Shown in pieces: positions 25,302 through 33,184 of a DNA stretch of 64,000 bases. The stretch covers positions 1-64,000 of the forward strand of contig JAUYUA010000034.1 of the NCBI GenBank assembly GCA_030694935.1, given 5' to 3'. Position numbers and translations under genes: made by a program. Source of the stretch: Lutibacter sp. Its GTDB lineage: Bacteria; Bacteroidota; Bacteroidia; Flavobacteriales; Flavobacteriaceae. Below the pieces are notes generated by a model. It worked only from the letters and a program-made list of their open reading frames with translations, was not told where the DNA came from and made no database searches. How positions within the stretch are numbered: the first letter of the stretch is position 1; every line of letters starts with the position of its first letter.

Positions 25302-28280
25302 TTAAAAATTAAAATTAACTCCTAGCTTAAAAGTACGTGGTATAGGAACACTGGCCATTTGTTGTCCCATAACGCCATTAGTTTGTCCACCCGTATTAAT
25401 TTCAGGGTCAAATCCCCAATAGTTATCCCAAGAAATTAAGTTATTTCCGCTTAATGTAAAGTTAATACGATTTAAATATGGTTTGTTAACTTTTAACTCA
25501 TAAGATAAAGCAACTTCGCGCAATTTCACAAAAGACCCATCTTCCACAAATGATTCATAAATAAAATAGCTTGAGTCATAGTAATCTTTAGGCACATTTG
25601 GATCACTTAATTCTTGGCCTTCATAATATCCACCTTTAAACAGTTCACCCATTCTCTTATCCCAGTTCAAAATTTCGTTTCCTTTTACAATATCTAAGTG
25701 AATGGACAGTCCGAAATTTTTGTACTTAAATGTATTGATCAATGAACCTGTAAAATCGGGGTTTGGATCTCCAACCACCTTTTTCAAAATAGTGCCGGTT
25801 GGTTGTCCGTTAACGTCATAATCTTGAACCCCTACATTATAGGATTCACCGTCACTTAAAGTTATTACTTCATAATGTCCTTTGGCACGTTGCGGAAATC
25901 CGTTAACATCCATAAGTCTATTTCCATTTGAATCCGTAGCATAATAAGTTCCGTAGATAGCACCAATAGCATGGTCTGTAATGGCTACAGAGGCACCCCA
26001 GAACATTGGCATATCCAATTTTCCGCCGGCTACATGGGTAAGGTTGTTTTTGTTTTTACTGAATGTAGCTGTTACATCCCAATTAAAATCCCCTTTTATT
26101 GGTTTTGCTTTTAACAATACTTCAAACCCTTTATTTGTCATGCTTCCAATATTGTCATATCTTGTTGAAAAACCGGTTGTTGGACTTAAACTGTGCGCAA
26201 TCAACAAATCTTCAACTTTTTGATCATAATAAGTAAACTCTATCCCAATTCTATCATTAAATAATGCCATATCAAATCCAACTTCTAATTCCGTTTGACG
26301 TTCTGGCTTTAAATTGGCACTGCCTTGTAAAGAACTTGGAAAATATCCAATTAAACCTGAATAAACACCCTGTTTATAATTGGTATAAATTTGGTATGGA
26401 TTTAATGCCGTTAAATTTCCGGCTTGTCCCCAAGCTGATCTCAATTTTAAAGAGTTCACTATATTTTTAATATCATCATTCCAAAAAGCAGCATCTGATA
26501 TATTGTAAGAAGTACTTACTTTTGGATAGAATTGTTGTCTTTCATCAGCGCCAAAAGTAGAAGCACCGTCACTTCGTCCCGCCAATGTTAAAAATAACTG
26601 GTCTTTAAATCCAAAAGTTTGTTGCATAAAACCTCCCCAAACAGAACGTTGCGTTCTATAATCTCCACCACCTGAAACAGAAGCAGGGCTCACAACGGTA
26701 ATGCTCTCAATTGGACCCACTGTATTATTTTTCATTGAAAAATAATCGTATTCATCATACTGATAACTATAACCAATACTGCTTGAAGATTTTAAATCGT
26801 CATTAATATCAAAAGAATAATTGAAGTTTATATCACTATTGTACATCATGGATCTATCAGTATTCCTTTCAGCTACACCATTAGGAACAGCATTAAATCC
26901 ATAAGGAATATTCAATAATCCTACTCCATTGGTGTTGTCCATCCCAAACGTATAATTCAGGGTAGCACCATCAAAAGGTCTAATTTTTACTTGAATATCA
27001 TTAATATATCTGTAATACTCTTGTGAAGCTTTTACCCTATCAATAACTTCATACGGATTTGGTCTTCCACCAATAACGGCAGGATAAACACCATTTACAG
27101 GAGCTAAATTTTGAATATTGTCCACAAAAAGCAAACTGGTGATTGGCCCGTATTCCGTACCGTTTGGCATATCATTACTATGGCTTTTTGAAAAGAATGT
27201 CCCTAAACTTAAGTCCATCCATTCAAATAATTTTTGATCAAGTCTCAAACGTGCAGATTTTCTGGAAAAATCAGTGTTTTTAACAATTCCTTCATTATCA
27301 TATTGAGAAAGAGAAAATGAATAACCAGTATTGTCCTTTTTACCGCTTATGCTCAAATTGTTTTCATAACCAGTTGATTTTTGAAAAATATAATCTTGGT
27401 AATTATAACGTGTGGCAGGAACAGCTGTCCATGTGGTGCCAACTTGTTCCCATTTTAATTGAGAATCGTTATATGGTAAATATTCACGAATGCTGTTGAA
27501 ATTTATGCTTGTGGAATAATTGATGGTTGGTCTACCTGTTTTACCGCGTTTAGTAAAAATTTGAACCACTCCATTACTTGCTCGTGACCCATAAATTGCG
27601 GCGGCAGCGGCACCTTTTAAAATCTCCATGCTTTCAATATCACTAGGATTGATGTCAACTATCCTGCTTTGGGTGTTTCCCCCTAAATTTACCAAAGAAT
27701 TTGATTTATTGTTAATAATAACGCCATCCACAATGTACAAAGGCTCTGATGAACCTGCCAATGTACTGTTTCCACGCAATATCACAGATATTCCCCCAGA
27801 AGGATCACCCGAGCTTCTAACAATTTTAGCTCCGGCAACTCGTCCTTGTAGCGCTTCATCAATACTTACATTGGCTTTTGATGCACTTAAATCTTTTGTG
27901 CCCACAGCCGAAATAGACGAACCCAATTGCTTTTTGGTAGTGAGACCCGAAGTTCCTGTTACAATAACCTCATCCAATCCCAATATATCCTCATCAAGGG
28001 TTACATCAAGCTTGTCACTCTCTACCGTTCTGGTAACGGTTTTCATTCCAACGGATGAAAACTTAAGTTTTGAACCAATTTCCGCCTTAATCTCATATTT
28101 CCCGTCAAAATCGGTAATATTCCCTGACAAAGTTCCTTGTATTTGAACGCTAACGCCAGGTATAGGAAGATTCTCCGCGCTAGATTTAACGACTCCCGTA
28201 ACGGTAACTGATTGCGCAAATAGTCCTTGAACAAAAAACACCATTAAGAATGTTAATAAATGATAATAAATTTTTCTCAT
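25302..28280 (-). CDS. susC-like: SusC/RagA-family TonB-dependent outer-membrane transporter
   Basis: I start at MRKIYYHLLTFLMVFFVQGLFAQ (ATG at 28278-28280), a proper signal peptide; the ORF-track start adds 34 residues lying across the promoter. The mature protein of about 970 residues has a CarboxypepD_reg domain (VTGVVKSSAENLPIPGV), a plug with LDEVIVTGTSG and LKGAAAAAIYGSRASNGVV, and a 22-strand-type barrel ending NGVMGQQMASVPIPRTFKLGVNFNF in outline. SusC proteins take up large ligands delivered by the paired SusD. It is divergent from the second DeoR regulator. All hallmarks look intact. Confidence 0.94.
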   Translation of the reverse strand: MRKIYYHLLTFLMVFFVQGLFAQSVTVTGVVKSSAENLPIPGVSVQIQGTLSGNITDFDGKYEIKAEIGSKLKFSSVGMKTVTRTVESDKLDVTLDEDILGLDEVIVTGTSGLTTKKQLGSSISAVGTKDLSASKANVSIDEALQGRVAGAKIVRSSGDPSGGISVILRGNSTLAGSSEPLYIVDGVIINNKSNSLVNLGGNTQSRIVDINPSDIESMEILKGAAAAAIYGSRASNGVVQIFTKRGKTGRPTINYSTSINFNSIREYLPYNDSQLKWEQVGTTWTAVPATRYNYQDYIFQKSTGYENNLSISGKKDNTGYSFSLSQYDNEGIVKNTDFSRKSARLRLDQKLFEWMDLSLGTFFSKSHSNDMPNGTEYGPITSLLFVDNIQNLAPVNGVYPAVIGGRPNPYEVIDRVKASQEYYRYINDIQVKIRPFDGATLNYTFGMDNTNGVGLLNIPYGFNAVPNGVAERNTDRSMMYNSDINFNYSFDINDDLKSSSSIGYSYQYDEYDYFSMKNNTVGPIESITVVSPASVSGGGDYRTQRSVWGGFMQQTFGFKDQLFLTLAGRSDGASTFGADERQQFYPKVSTSYNISDAAFWNDDIKNIVNSLKLRSAWGQAGNLTALNPYQIYTNYKQGVYSGLIGYFPSSLQGSANLKPERQTELEVGFDMALFNDRIGIEFTYYDQKVEDLLIAHSLSPTTGFSTRYDNIGSMTNKGFEVLLKAKPIKGDFNWDVTATFSKNKNNLTHVAGGKLDMPMFWGASVAITDHAIGAIYGTYYATDSNGNRLMDVNGFPQRAKGHYEVITLSDGESYNVGVQDYDVNGQPTGTILKKVVGDPNPDFTGSLINTFKYKNFGLSIHLDIVKGNEILNWDKRMGELFKGGYYEGQELSDPNVPKDYYDSSYFIYESFVEDGSFVKLREVALSYELKVNKPYLNRINFTLSGNNLISWDNYWGFDPEINTGGQTNGVMGQQMASVPIPRTFKLGVNFNF

Positions 28281-28308
28281 AATATAATAATTTAAAGATC
28301 TGTTTACG

Positions 28309-28316
28309 CAAACATA
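28309..28316 (-). promoter_or_regulatory. susC promoter -7 box with overlapping ATGCA repeats upstream
   Basis: TATGTTTG on the minus strand fits TAnnTTTG, 29 bases before the susC start. Directly upstream (28332-28350) are two ATGCA units (TATGCACAAATATGCAATA) placed over the -33 region. A further TTGCATTTG occurs at 28474-28485. The repeats resemble those before nagB and the symporters. Confidence 0.45.
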
Positions 28317-28644
28317 ATATAAATTTTGAAAATATTGCATATTTGTGCATAAAAATTCATTTAATATTGTAAAAAAACGCAAAATAACAAAAATACCGTA
28401 GCTAAATTAATTAAATATTCATTATAATATATTGTAATTCAATTAATTAAATCAAATATGTAAAATCCCTCAAACAAATGCAATTTTATATGAATTTTAA
28501 AATTATGTTATCATTTTTTATATTAATTTAACATTACATCTAAAAATACACCCATCTAAATACACAAAATCATTAAAATAATTAAAATGTTTAAAATTAT
28601 TTGCATCTTTGTAGTTGTTTTTGCAACATCTTAAAACACATATT

Positions 28645-29394
28645 ATGCTAAAAGAAGAAAGACATTACCATATTTTAGATAAAATCATATTAGACGGAAA
28701 AGTTCTCTCTGCCGATTTGAGCATAGAACTAAATGTTTCTGAAGACACCATTAGGCGAGACCTTAATGAATTATCGGACAAAGAGTTAATTAAAAAGGTA
28801 CACGGAGGCGCATTACCCATTGACAGCAACAACCTCTCTTATGGCGAGCGCAGCAATTTTAATTTAGAGGAGAAAAACATTATTGCAAAAAAAGCCGTAA
28901 ACCTAATAAAATCTGGCCAGGTCATTATTATGAGCGGCAGTACCACAAACTTGCAACTTGCAAAAATTATCCCTGCCGACATTAACGCCACAATATACAC
29001 TTATAGTCTGCCCATAGCGCTGCAACTTACTGAACACCCTTCAATTGAAATTATATTTATAGGCGGCAAACTTCATAAGTCCGCACAAGTCACTGTTGGA
29101 CTTGATGTTGTTTCTTCAATCTCTGAATTAAGAGCTGATTTATGCTTTATGGGAATTGGAGGCATTAACGTCTTAAACGGAATGACCGAACCTGACTGGG
29201 AGGTTTCCCACATCAAAAAATGTATGATTTCTGCCAGCGACAAAGTTATCGCACTTTGTACCCAAAACAAAGTGAATGAAACAAAAAGATACACTGTTGC
29301 ACCTATTAATAAAATAGACACGCTCGTAACAGATAAGGATCCTAACGATTTAATATTTAAAGACTTCAAAGAAAAGGGCGTTAAAATTCTCTAA
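28645..29394 (+). CDS. DeoR/GlpR-family transcriptional regulator, copy 2
   Basis: A near twin of the regulator at 19152: the helix-turn-helix VSEDTIRRDLNEL and the effector domain are unchanged and about 89% of 249 residues agree. I use the ATG at 28645 (MLKEERHYH), which matches copy 1; the ORF-track start is ten codons upstream within the promoter. It is divergent from susC, and precedes a second symporter with murQ and anmK behind it. Differences are concentrated around residues 60-70, between the two domains. Identical DNA-recognition helices imply shared operators, while both could sense similar effectors. Confidence 0.92.
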   Translation: MLKEERHYHILDKIILDGKVLSADLSIELNVSEDTIRRDLNELSDKELIKKVHGGALPIDSNNLSYGERSNFNLEEKNIIAKKAVNLIKSGQVIIMSGSTTNLQLAKIIPADINATIYTYSLPIALQLTEHPSIEIIFIGGKLHKSAQVTVGLDVVSSISELRADLCFMGIGGINVLNGMTEPDWEVSHIKKCMISASDKVIALCTQNKVNETKRYTVAPINKIDTLVTDKDPNDLIFKDFKEKGVKIL

Positions 29395-29410
29395 ACCCAA
29401 ATAAAAATAT

Positions 29411-29460
29411 TTGTATTTGCGGTTATTTGCGTTTTTTAATGCTTAAATTTGCATTTTTTA
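29411..29460 (+). promoter_or_regulatory. Repeated ATTTGC(A/G) motifs before symporter 2
   Basis: Three units, TATTTGCGGTT, TATTTGCGTTTTTT and AATTTGCATTTTTT, follow the stop of regulator copy 2. They match the arrangement at 19920-19970. These are candidate DeoR operators in the leader of the symporter-murQ-anmK operon. The rest of the 281-base gap to the symporter is AT-rich with no gene. Confidence 0.4.
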
Positions 29461-29675
29461 AACAATTTATTTAATTAACTCAGAAAAATACTATAGATTT
29501 GAATATTTTATAGGAGCTAATGATGAAAAGGTCTTTTAAACATAGATTAAATATATTCAACAATATTGATTGAACCAAATAATTGAATTTTATTTTCCCT
29601 ATATAGATAGCCCTAAAAAATTAAAATCTCATTAATAAATTATAATTTAATAATATTAAAAATTTATAAAACATA

Positions 29676-31133
29676 ATGAATCCATTATTAATTTTAACAA
29701 TAATTGCCGCTTACTTCGGGCTATTAATGTTAATATCCCACTTTACATCAAAAAACGCGAGTGATGACTCATTTCATACGGGAGACAGAAAATCACCTTG
29801 GCAAGTTGTTGCATTTGGAATGATTGGCGCTGTAATCTCTGGTGTTACTTTTGTGTCAATCCCGGGAATGGTTGGGAATAATTATTTTTATTACTTACAG
29901 TTTGTTTTTGGAAACGTAGTAGGTTACCTATTTATAACTTATGTTCTTGTTCCAATATACTATGATTTAAAATTGGTTTCAATTTATACCTATTTAGAAA
30001 CAAGGTTTGGAATAAAAACCTACAAAACTGGATCATTATTCTTTCTAATTTCCCAATCCTTCGGTGCTGCACTTCGGTTGTTATTGTCCGCGAAAATTTT
30101 ACATTATGCGGTATTTGAAGCATTTGGCATTCCATTTTACTTAACCGTGCTTATTATATTGGCATTGATATGGTTGTACACCCACAAATCAGGAATTAAA
30201 ACAATAGTATGGACGGATACGCTGCAAACACTTTTCTTGCTTATGGCGGTAATTTTATCAATATACGTTGTTAAAGATACTTTAAACCTAAGTTTGTCTG
30301 AAACCATTACATCTGTTACTAACCACGATTATTTTAAAATTTTTGATTGGGATTTTAATTCAGGAAATAACTTTTTTAAACAATTTATTTCAGGTATTTT
30401 AATTGCAGTTGCCATGATTGGGCTGGATCAAAATATGATGCAAAAAACATTGACATGCAAAAGTAAAAAAGAAGCCCAAAAAAACATACTTACCTTTAGT
30501 TTGATTTTAGCGATAACCCAATTTCTATTTTTGGGTTTGGGCGTTATGCTTTATTTATATGCTGAAAAATTTGGCATTAAATTAGATGTTGAAAATGGAA
30601 AATTCATAAATACCGACAATTTGTTTCCAATGCTTTCATTGAATTATTTTGGCGCACTTGCCAGCATAAGTTTTATTTTAGGAATAATTGCCGCTTCATT
30701 TTCAAGTGTAGATTCGGCAATAACAGCATTAACAACCTCTTTTACCCATGATTTTTTAAACATTCAACATAAAAATTCCAAAGAAAAAAAACGAATGAAA
30801 AATATAGTTTTCTTTGGTTTTTCCGTAGTGATTTTTATAATAATAATGTTATTCTCAGAAAGTAAGGGAGATGTAATTTCAACAATCTTTAAAGTAGCCG
30901 GGTATACTTACGGACCATTATTAGGGCTATATTTATTAGGTATTTTTTCAAAAATAAAAGTAAATGATGCCGCCGTTCCATATATCTGCGTTATTATGCC
31001 ATTGGTAACGTATTACTTAAACTATATCTTAATCACTAAATTTTCATTTGATTTAGGTTTTATGAATATATTGGTAAATGCCCTTTTAACAATTTTAAGT
31101 TTAATTCTAGTAAAAAACAAAAATGAACAATAA
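29676..31133 (+). CDS. Sodium:solute symporter (SSS family), copy 2
   Basis: A 485-residue, 13-helix symporter with the same signature blocks as copy 1 (GMIGAVISGVTFVSIPG, SQSFGAALRLLLSAK, AASFSSVDSAITALTTSF). Its last 11 bases overlap the start of murQ, so transport and MurNAc-6-P degradation are translationally coupled. That makes MurNAc or anhydro-MurNAc the most likely substrate. MurT of the Tannerella forsythia murTKQ cluster plays a comparable part; I have not verified that it belongs to this family. About 60% identity to copy 1 suggests a different substrate preference. Confidence 0.9.
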   Translation: MNPLLILTIIAAYFGLLMLISHFTSKNASDDSFHTGDRKSPWQVVAFGMIGAVISGVTFVSIPGMVGNNYFYYLQFVFGNVVGYLFITYVLVPIYYDLKLVSIYTYLETRFGIKTYKTGSLFFLISQSFGAALRLLLSAKILHYAVFEAFGIPFYLTVLIILALIWLYTHKSGIKTIVWTDTLQTLFLLMAVILSIYVVKDTLNLSLSETITSVTNHDYFKIFDWDFNSGNNFFKQFISGILIAVAMIGLDQNMMQKTLTCKSKKEAQKNILTFSLILAITQFLFLGLGVMLYLYAEKFGIKLDVENGKFINTDNLFPMLSLNYFGALASISFILGIIAASFSSVDSAITALTTSFTHDFLNIQHKNSKEKKRMKNIVFFGFSVVIFIIIMLFSESKGDVISTIFKVAGYTYGPLLGLYLLGIFSKIKVNDAAVPYICVIMPLVTYYLNYILITKFSFDLGFMNILVNALLTILSLILVKNKNEQ

Positions 31134-31947
31134 ACCCACAACCGAGCAAACATCAAATTATAACAATCTCGAAAAAATGGACACATTTGAGATGCTCTCA
31201 AATATGAATGCCGAAGACAAAACTGTTCCTTTTGCCGTAGAAAAAGCAATCCCCTCCATTGAAAAATTAGTAGATGTGATTTATCAAAAAATGAAAAATG
31301 GCGGACGGTTATTCTATATTGGAGCTGGAACAAGCGGCAGATTGGGAGTTCTTGACGCCTCCGAATGTCCACCAACTTATGGCGTTTCAGATAATTGGGT
31401 AATTGGAATAATTGCCGGCGGGGATTCCGCACTCAGAAAAGCCGTTGAAAATGCAGAAGATGACATCAATCTTGCCTGGGAAGATTTATTAAAATACAAC
31501 ATTACACACAAAGATGTTTTGGTTGGCATTGCCGCATCAGGCACTACCCCTTATGTTATTGGCGGACTTGAAAAAGCAAGACAATATAATATTGTTACTG
31601 GATGTATTGTGTGTAATGAAAAAAGCCCTGTTTCATTGGCAGCCGATTATCCTGTTGAGCTCATTGTAGGACCTGAATTTGTTACAGGAAGCACAAGAAT
31701 GAAAGCTGGCACAGCACAAAAACTAGCTTTAAATATGATCACCACCTCAGTAATGATAAAATTAGGGAGAATAAAAGACAATAAAATGGTAAACATGCAA
31801 TTGTCAAATAAAAAATTAGTGAATCGCGGAGTTGAAATGCTGATGGAAGATCTTCATATTGAAGAAGAATTGGCAAGTACACTTTTGGAAAAACACAAAA
31901 GCGTAAAAAAAGTATTGGACCTCTATAAAAATAAATTTCTAAAATGA
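31123..31947 (+). CDS. murQ: N-acetylmuramic acid 6-phosphate etherase
   Basis: The 274-residue protein has the SIS-domain fold of MurQ: FYIGAGTSGRLGVLDASECPPT near residue 63, GIAASGTTPYVIGGL and the conserved GSTRMKAGTAQKLALNM. It cleaves the D-lactyl ether of MurNAc-6-P to give GlcNAc-6-P and D-lactate. Typical length is about 300, so it is complete. The start overlaps the symporter by 11 bases and the stop overlaps anmK (ATGA), showing one tightly coupled operon. Two products feed neighbours: D-lactate for the dehydrogenase-type enzyme at 33185 and GlcNAc-6-P for the NagB fusion. Confidence 0.97.
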   Translation: MNNKPTTEQTSNYNNLEKMDTFEMLSNMNAEDKTVPFAVEKAIPSIEKLVDVIYQKMKNGGRLFYIGAGTSGRLGVLDASECPPTYGVSDNWVIGIIAGGDSALRKAVENAEDDINLAWEDLLKYNITHKDVLVGIAASGTTPYVIGGLEKARQYNIVTGCIVCNEKSPVSLAADYPVELIVGPEFVTGSTRMKAGTAQKLALNMITTSVMIKLGRIKDNKMVNMQLSNKKLVNRGVEMLMEDLHIEEELASTLLEKHKSVKKVLDLYKNKFLK

Positions 31948-33008
31948 AAACCTCCACTAAATATATTATTGGTGTAATGAGCGGAACTTCATTGGACGGC
32001 ATTGATCTTGTTTACGTGAAAATAAACGCTTCGGAAAAATATCGCTTTGAAATATTAAAGTCAGAAACTGTTTCATATAACAATGAATGGAAATCGGCAT
32101 TAAAAGATGGTTTTCATTTATCTGGCGAAAAATTGGTGAACCTAGATGCCGATTATGGCATACATCTAGGAAATATAATTTCAAAATTCATATCAGAAAA
32201 TAATATCTCAAAAATCGATTTTATCTCTTCCCACGGACATACAATCTTTCACAATCCGGAAAAAAATTACACCTTCCAAATAGGAAATGGGCCATATATT
32301 AATTCAATTACCGGCGTAAAAACCATTTGTAATTTTAGGGTTCAGGATGTGGCGTTGGGCGGACAAGGAGCACCGCTGGTTCCTGTTGGCGATGAATTGT
32401 TGTTTTCTGAATACGATTATTGCTTAAATCTTGGCGGTTTTTCAAATATTTCATTCAACGAAAATAAGCAAAGACTTGCCTATGACATTTGTCCGGCAAA
32501 TATTGTTTTAAACCATTATGTAGCTTCACTAAATTTGGAATATGACAATAAAGGCACAATTGCATCCGAAGGAAATATTGAAAATGAATTATTGAAAGAA
32601 TTAAATGCTATTCCTTTTTATAATGATGAAAAACCTAAATCTTTGGGCTATGAATTTGTTGTGGAAACAATTTTCCCAATTATAAACAAGTTCAACCTCA
32701 ATACAAAAGACATTCTACGAACATTTGTGGAACATGTAGCCATTCAAATTTCAAAAAAAATAGATTCAAATCCAGAAAAAACTATGTTGGTTGCCGGCGG
32801 AGGTGCTTACAACACCTTTCTTGTTGAAAAAATTCAATCGCATACAAAAACAAAATTGATAATTCCTGAAGAAGCGATCATCAATTATAAGGAAGCTTTG
32901 GTTTTTGCGCTGCTTGGCTTTTTAAAAGACGAAGGCAAAATCAACTGTTTAAAAAGTGTCACTGGGGCGAGCAAAGATCACAGCAGCGGCGTTGTTTTTG
33001 AGATTTAA
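31944..33008 (+). CDS. anmK: Anhydro-N-acetylmuramic acid kinase
   Basis: The 354-residue protein begins with the AnmK phosphate loop IGVMSGTSLDGIDLVYV and has SSHGHTIFHNP, NFRVQDVALGGQGAPLVPVGD and LNLGGFSNIS, all typical of this ASKHA-fold kinase. It hydrolyses and phosphorylates 1,6-anhydro-MurNAc to MurNAc-6-P, the MurQ substrate. The C-terminal VVAGGGAYNTFL-type motif is seen as MLVAGGGAYN. The stop-start overlap ATGA with murQ confirms co-expression. Its presence shows the imported wall sugars come, at least in part, from lytic transglycosylase cleavage. Confidence 0.97.
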   Translation: MKTSTKYIIGVMSGTSLDGIDLVYVKINASEKYRFEILKSETVSYNNEWKSALKDGFHLSGEKLVNLDADYGIHLGNIISKFISENNISKIDFISSHGHTIFHNPEKNYTFQIGNGPYINSITGVKTICNFRVQDVALGGQGAPLVPVGDELLFSEYDYCLNLGGFSNISFNENKQRLAYDICPANIVLNHYVASLNLEYDNKGTIASEGNIENELLKELNAIPFYNDEKPKSLGYEFVVETIFPIINKFNLNTKDILRTFVEHVAIQISKKIDSNPEKTMLVAGGGAYNTFLVEKIQSHTKTKLIIPEEAIINYKEALVFALLGFLKDEGKINCLKSVTGASKDHSSGVVFEI

Positions 33009-33117
33009 GGAAAAATATTAAATATTAAATATTAGATATTAGAAGTTAAATATTAGAAGTTACAATTTTGAAAGTATAGATTGTAAATTAGCTCATTAAA
33101 AATTATCGTAAATCTAT

Positions 33118-33163
33118 CACCCTGAGCGTGGTTGCTGAGCATAGCCGAAGTACAGTCGAAGGG
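33118..33163. repeat. Dispersed intergenic repeat CCCTGAGC...CGAAGGG, copy 1
   Basis: The sequence CACCCTGAGCGTGG...TCGAAGGG belongs to an intergenic element that recurs at 44836-44881 and, inverted and shorter, at 59041-59064. The two long copies are 46 bases each. An AT-rich run of ATATTAGAAGTTA units (33010-33060) lies before it. Confidence 0.6.
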
Positions 33164-33184
33164 CGTATATCATAAATCAAAATA

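Noticed and set aside
33010-33061. AT-rich iterated ATATTAGAAGTTA sequence as a possible regulatory array
   Set aside because: The units are irregular and a similar piece at 61570 suggests low-complexity intergenic DNA rather than binding sites.
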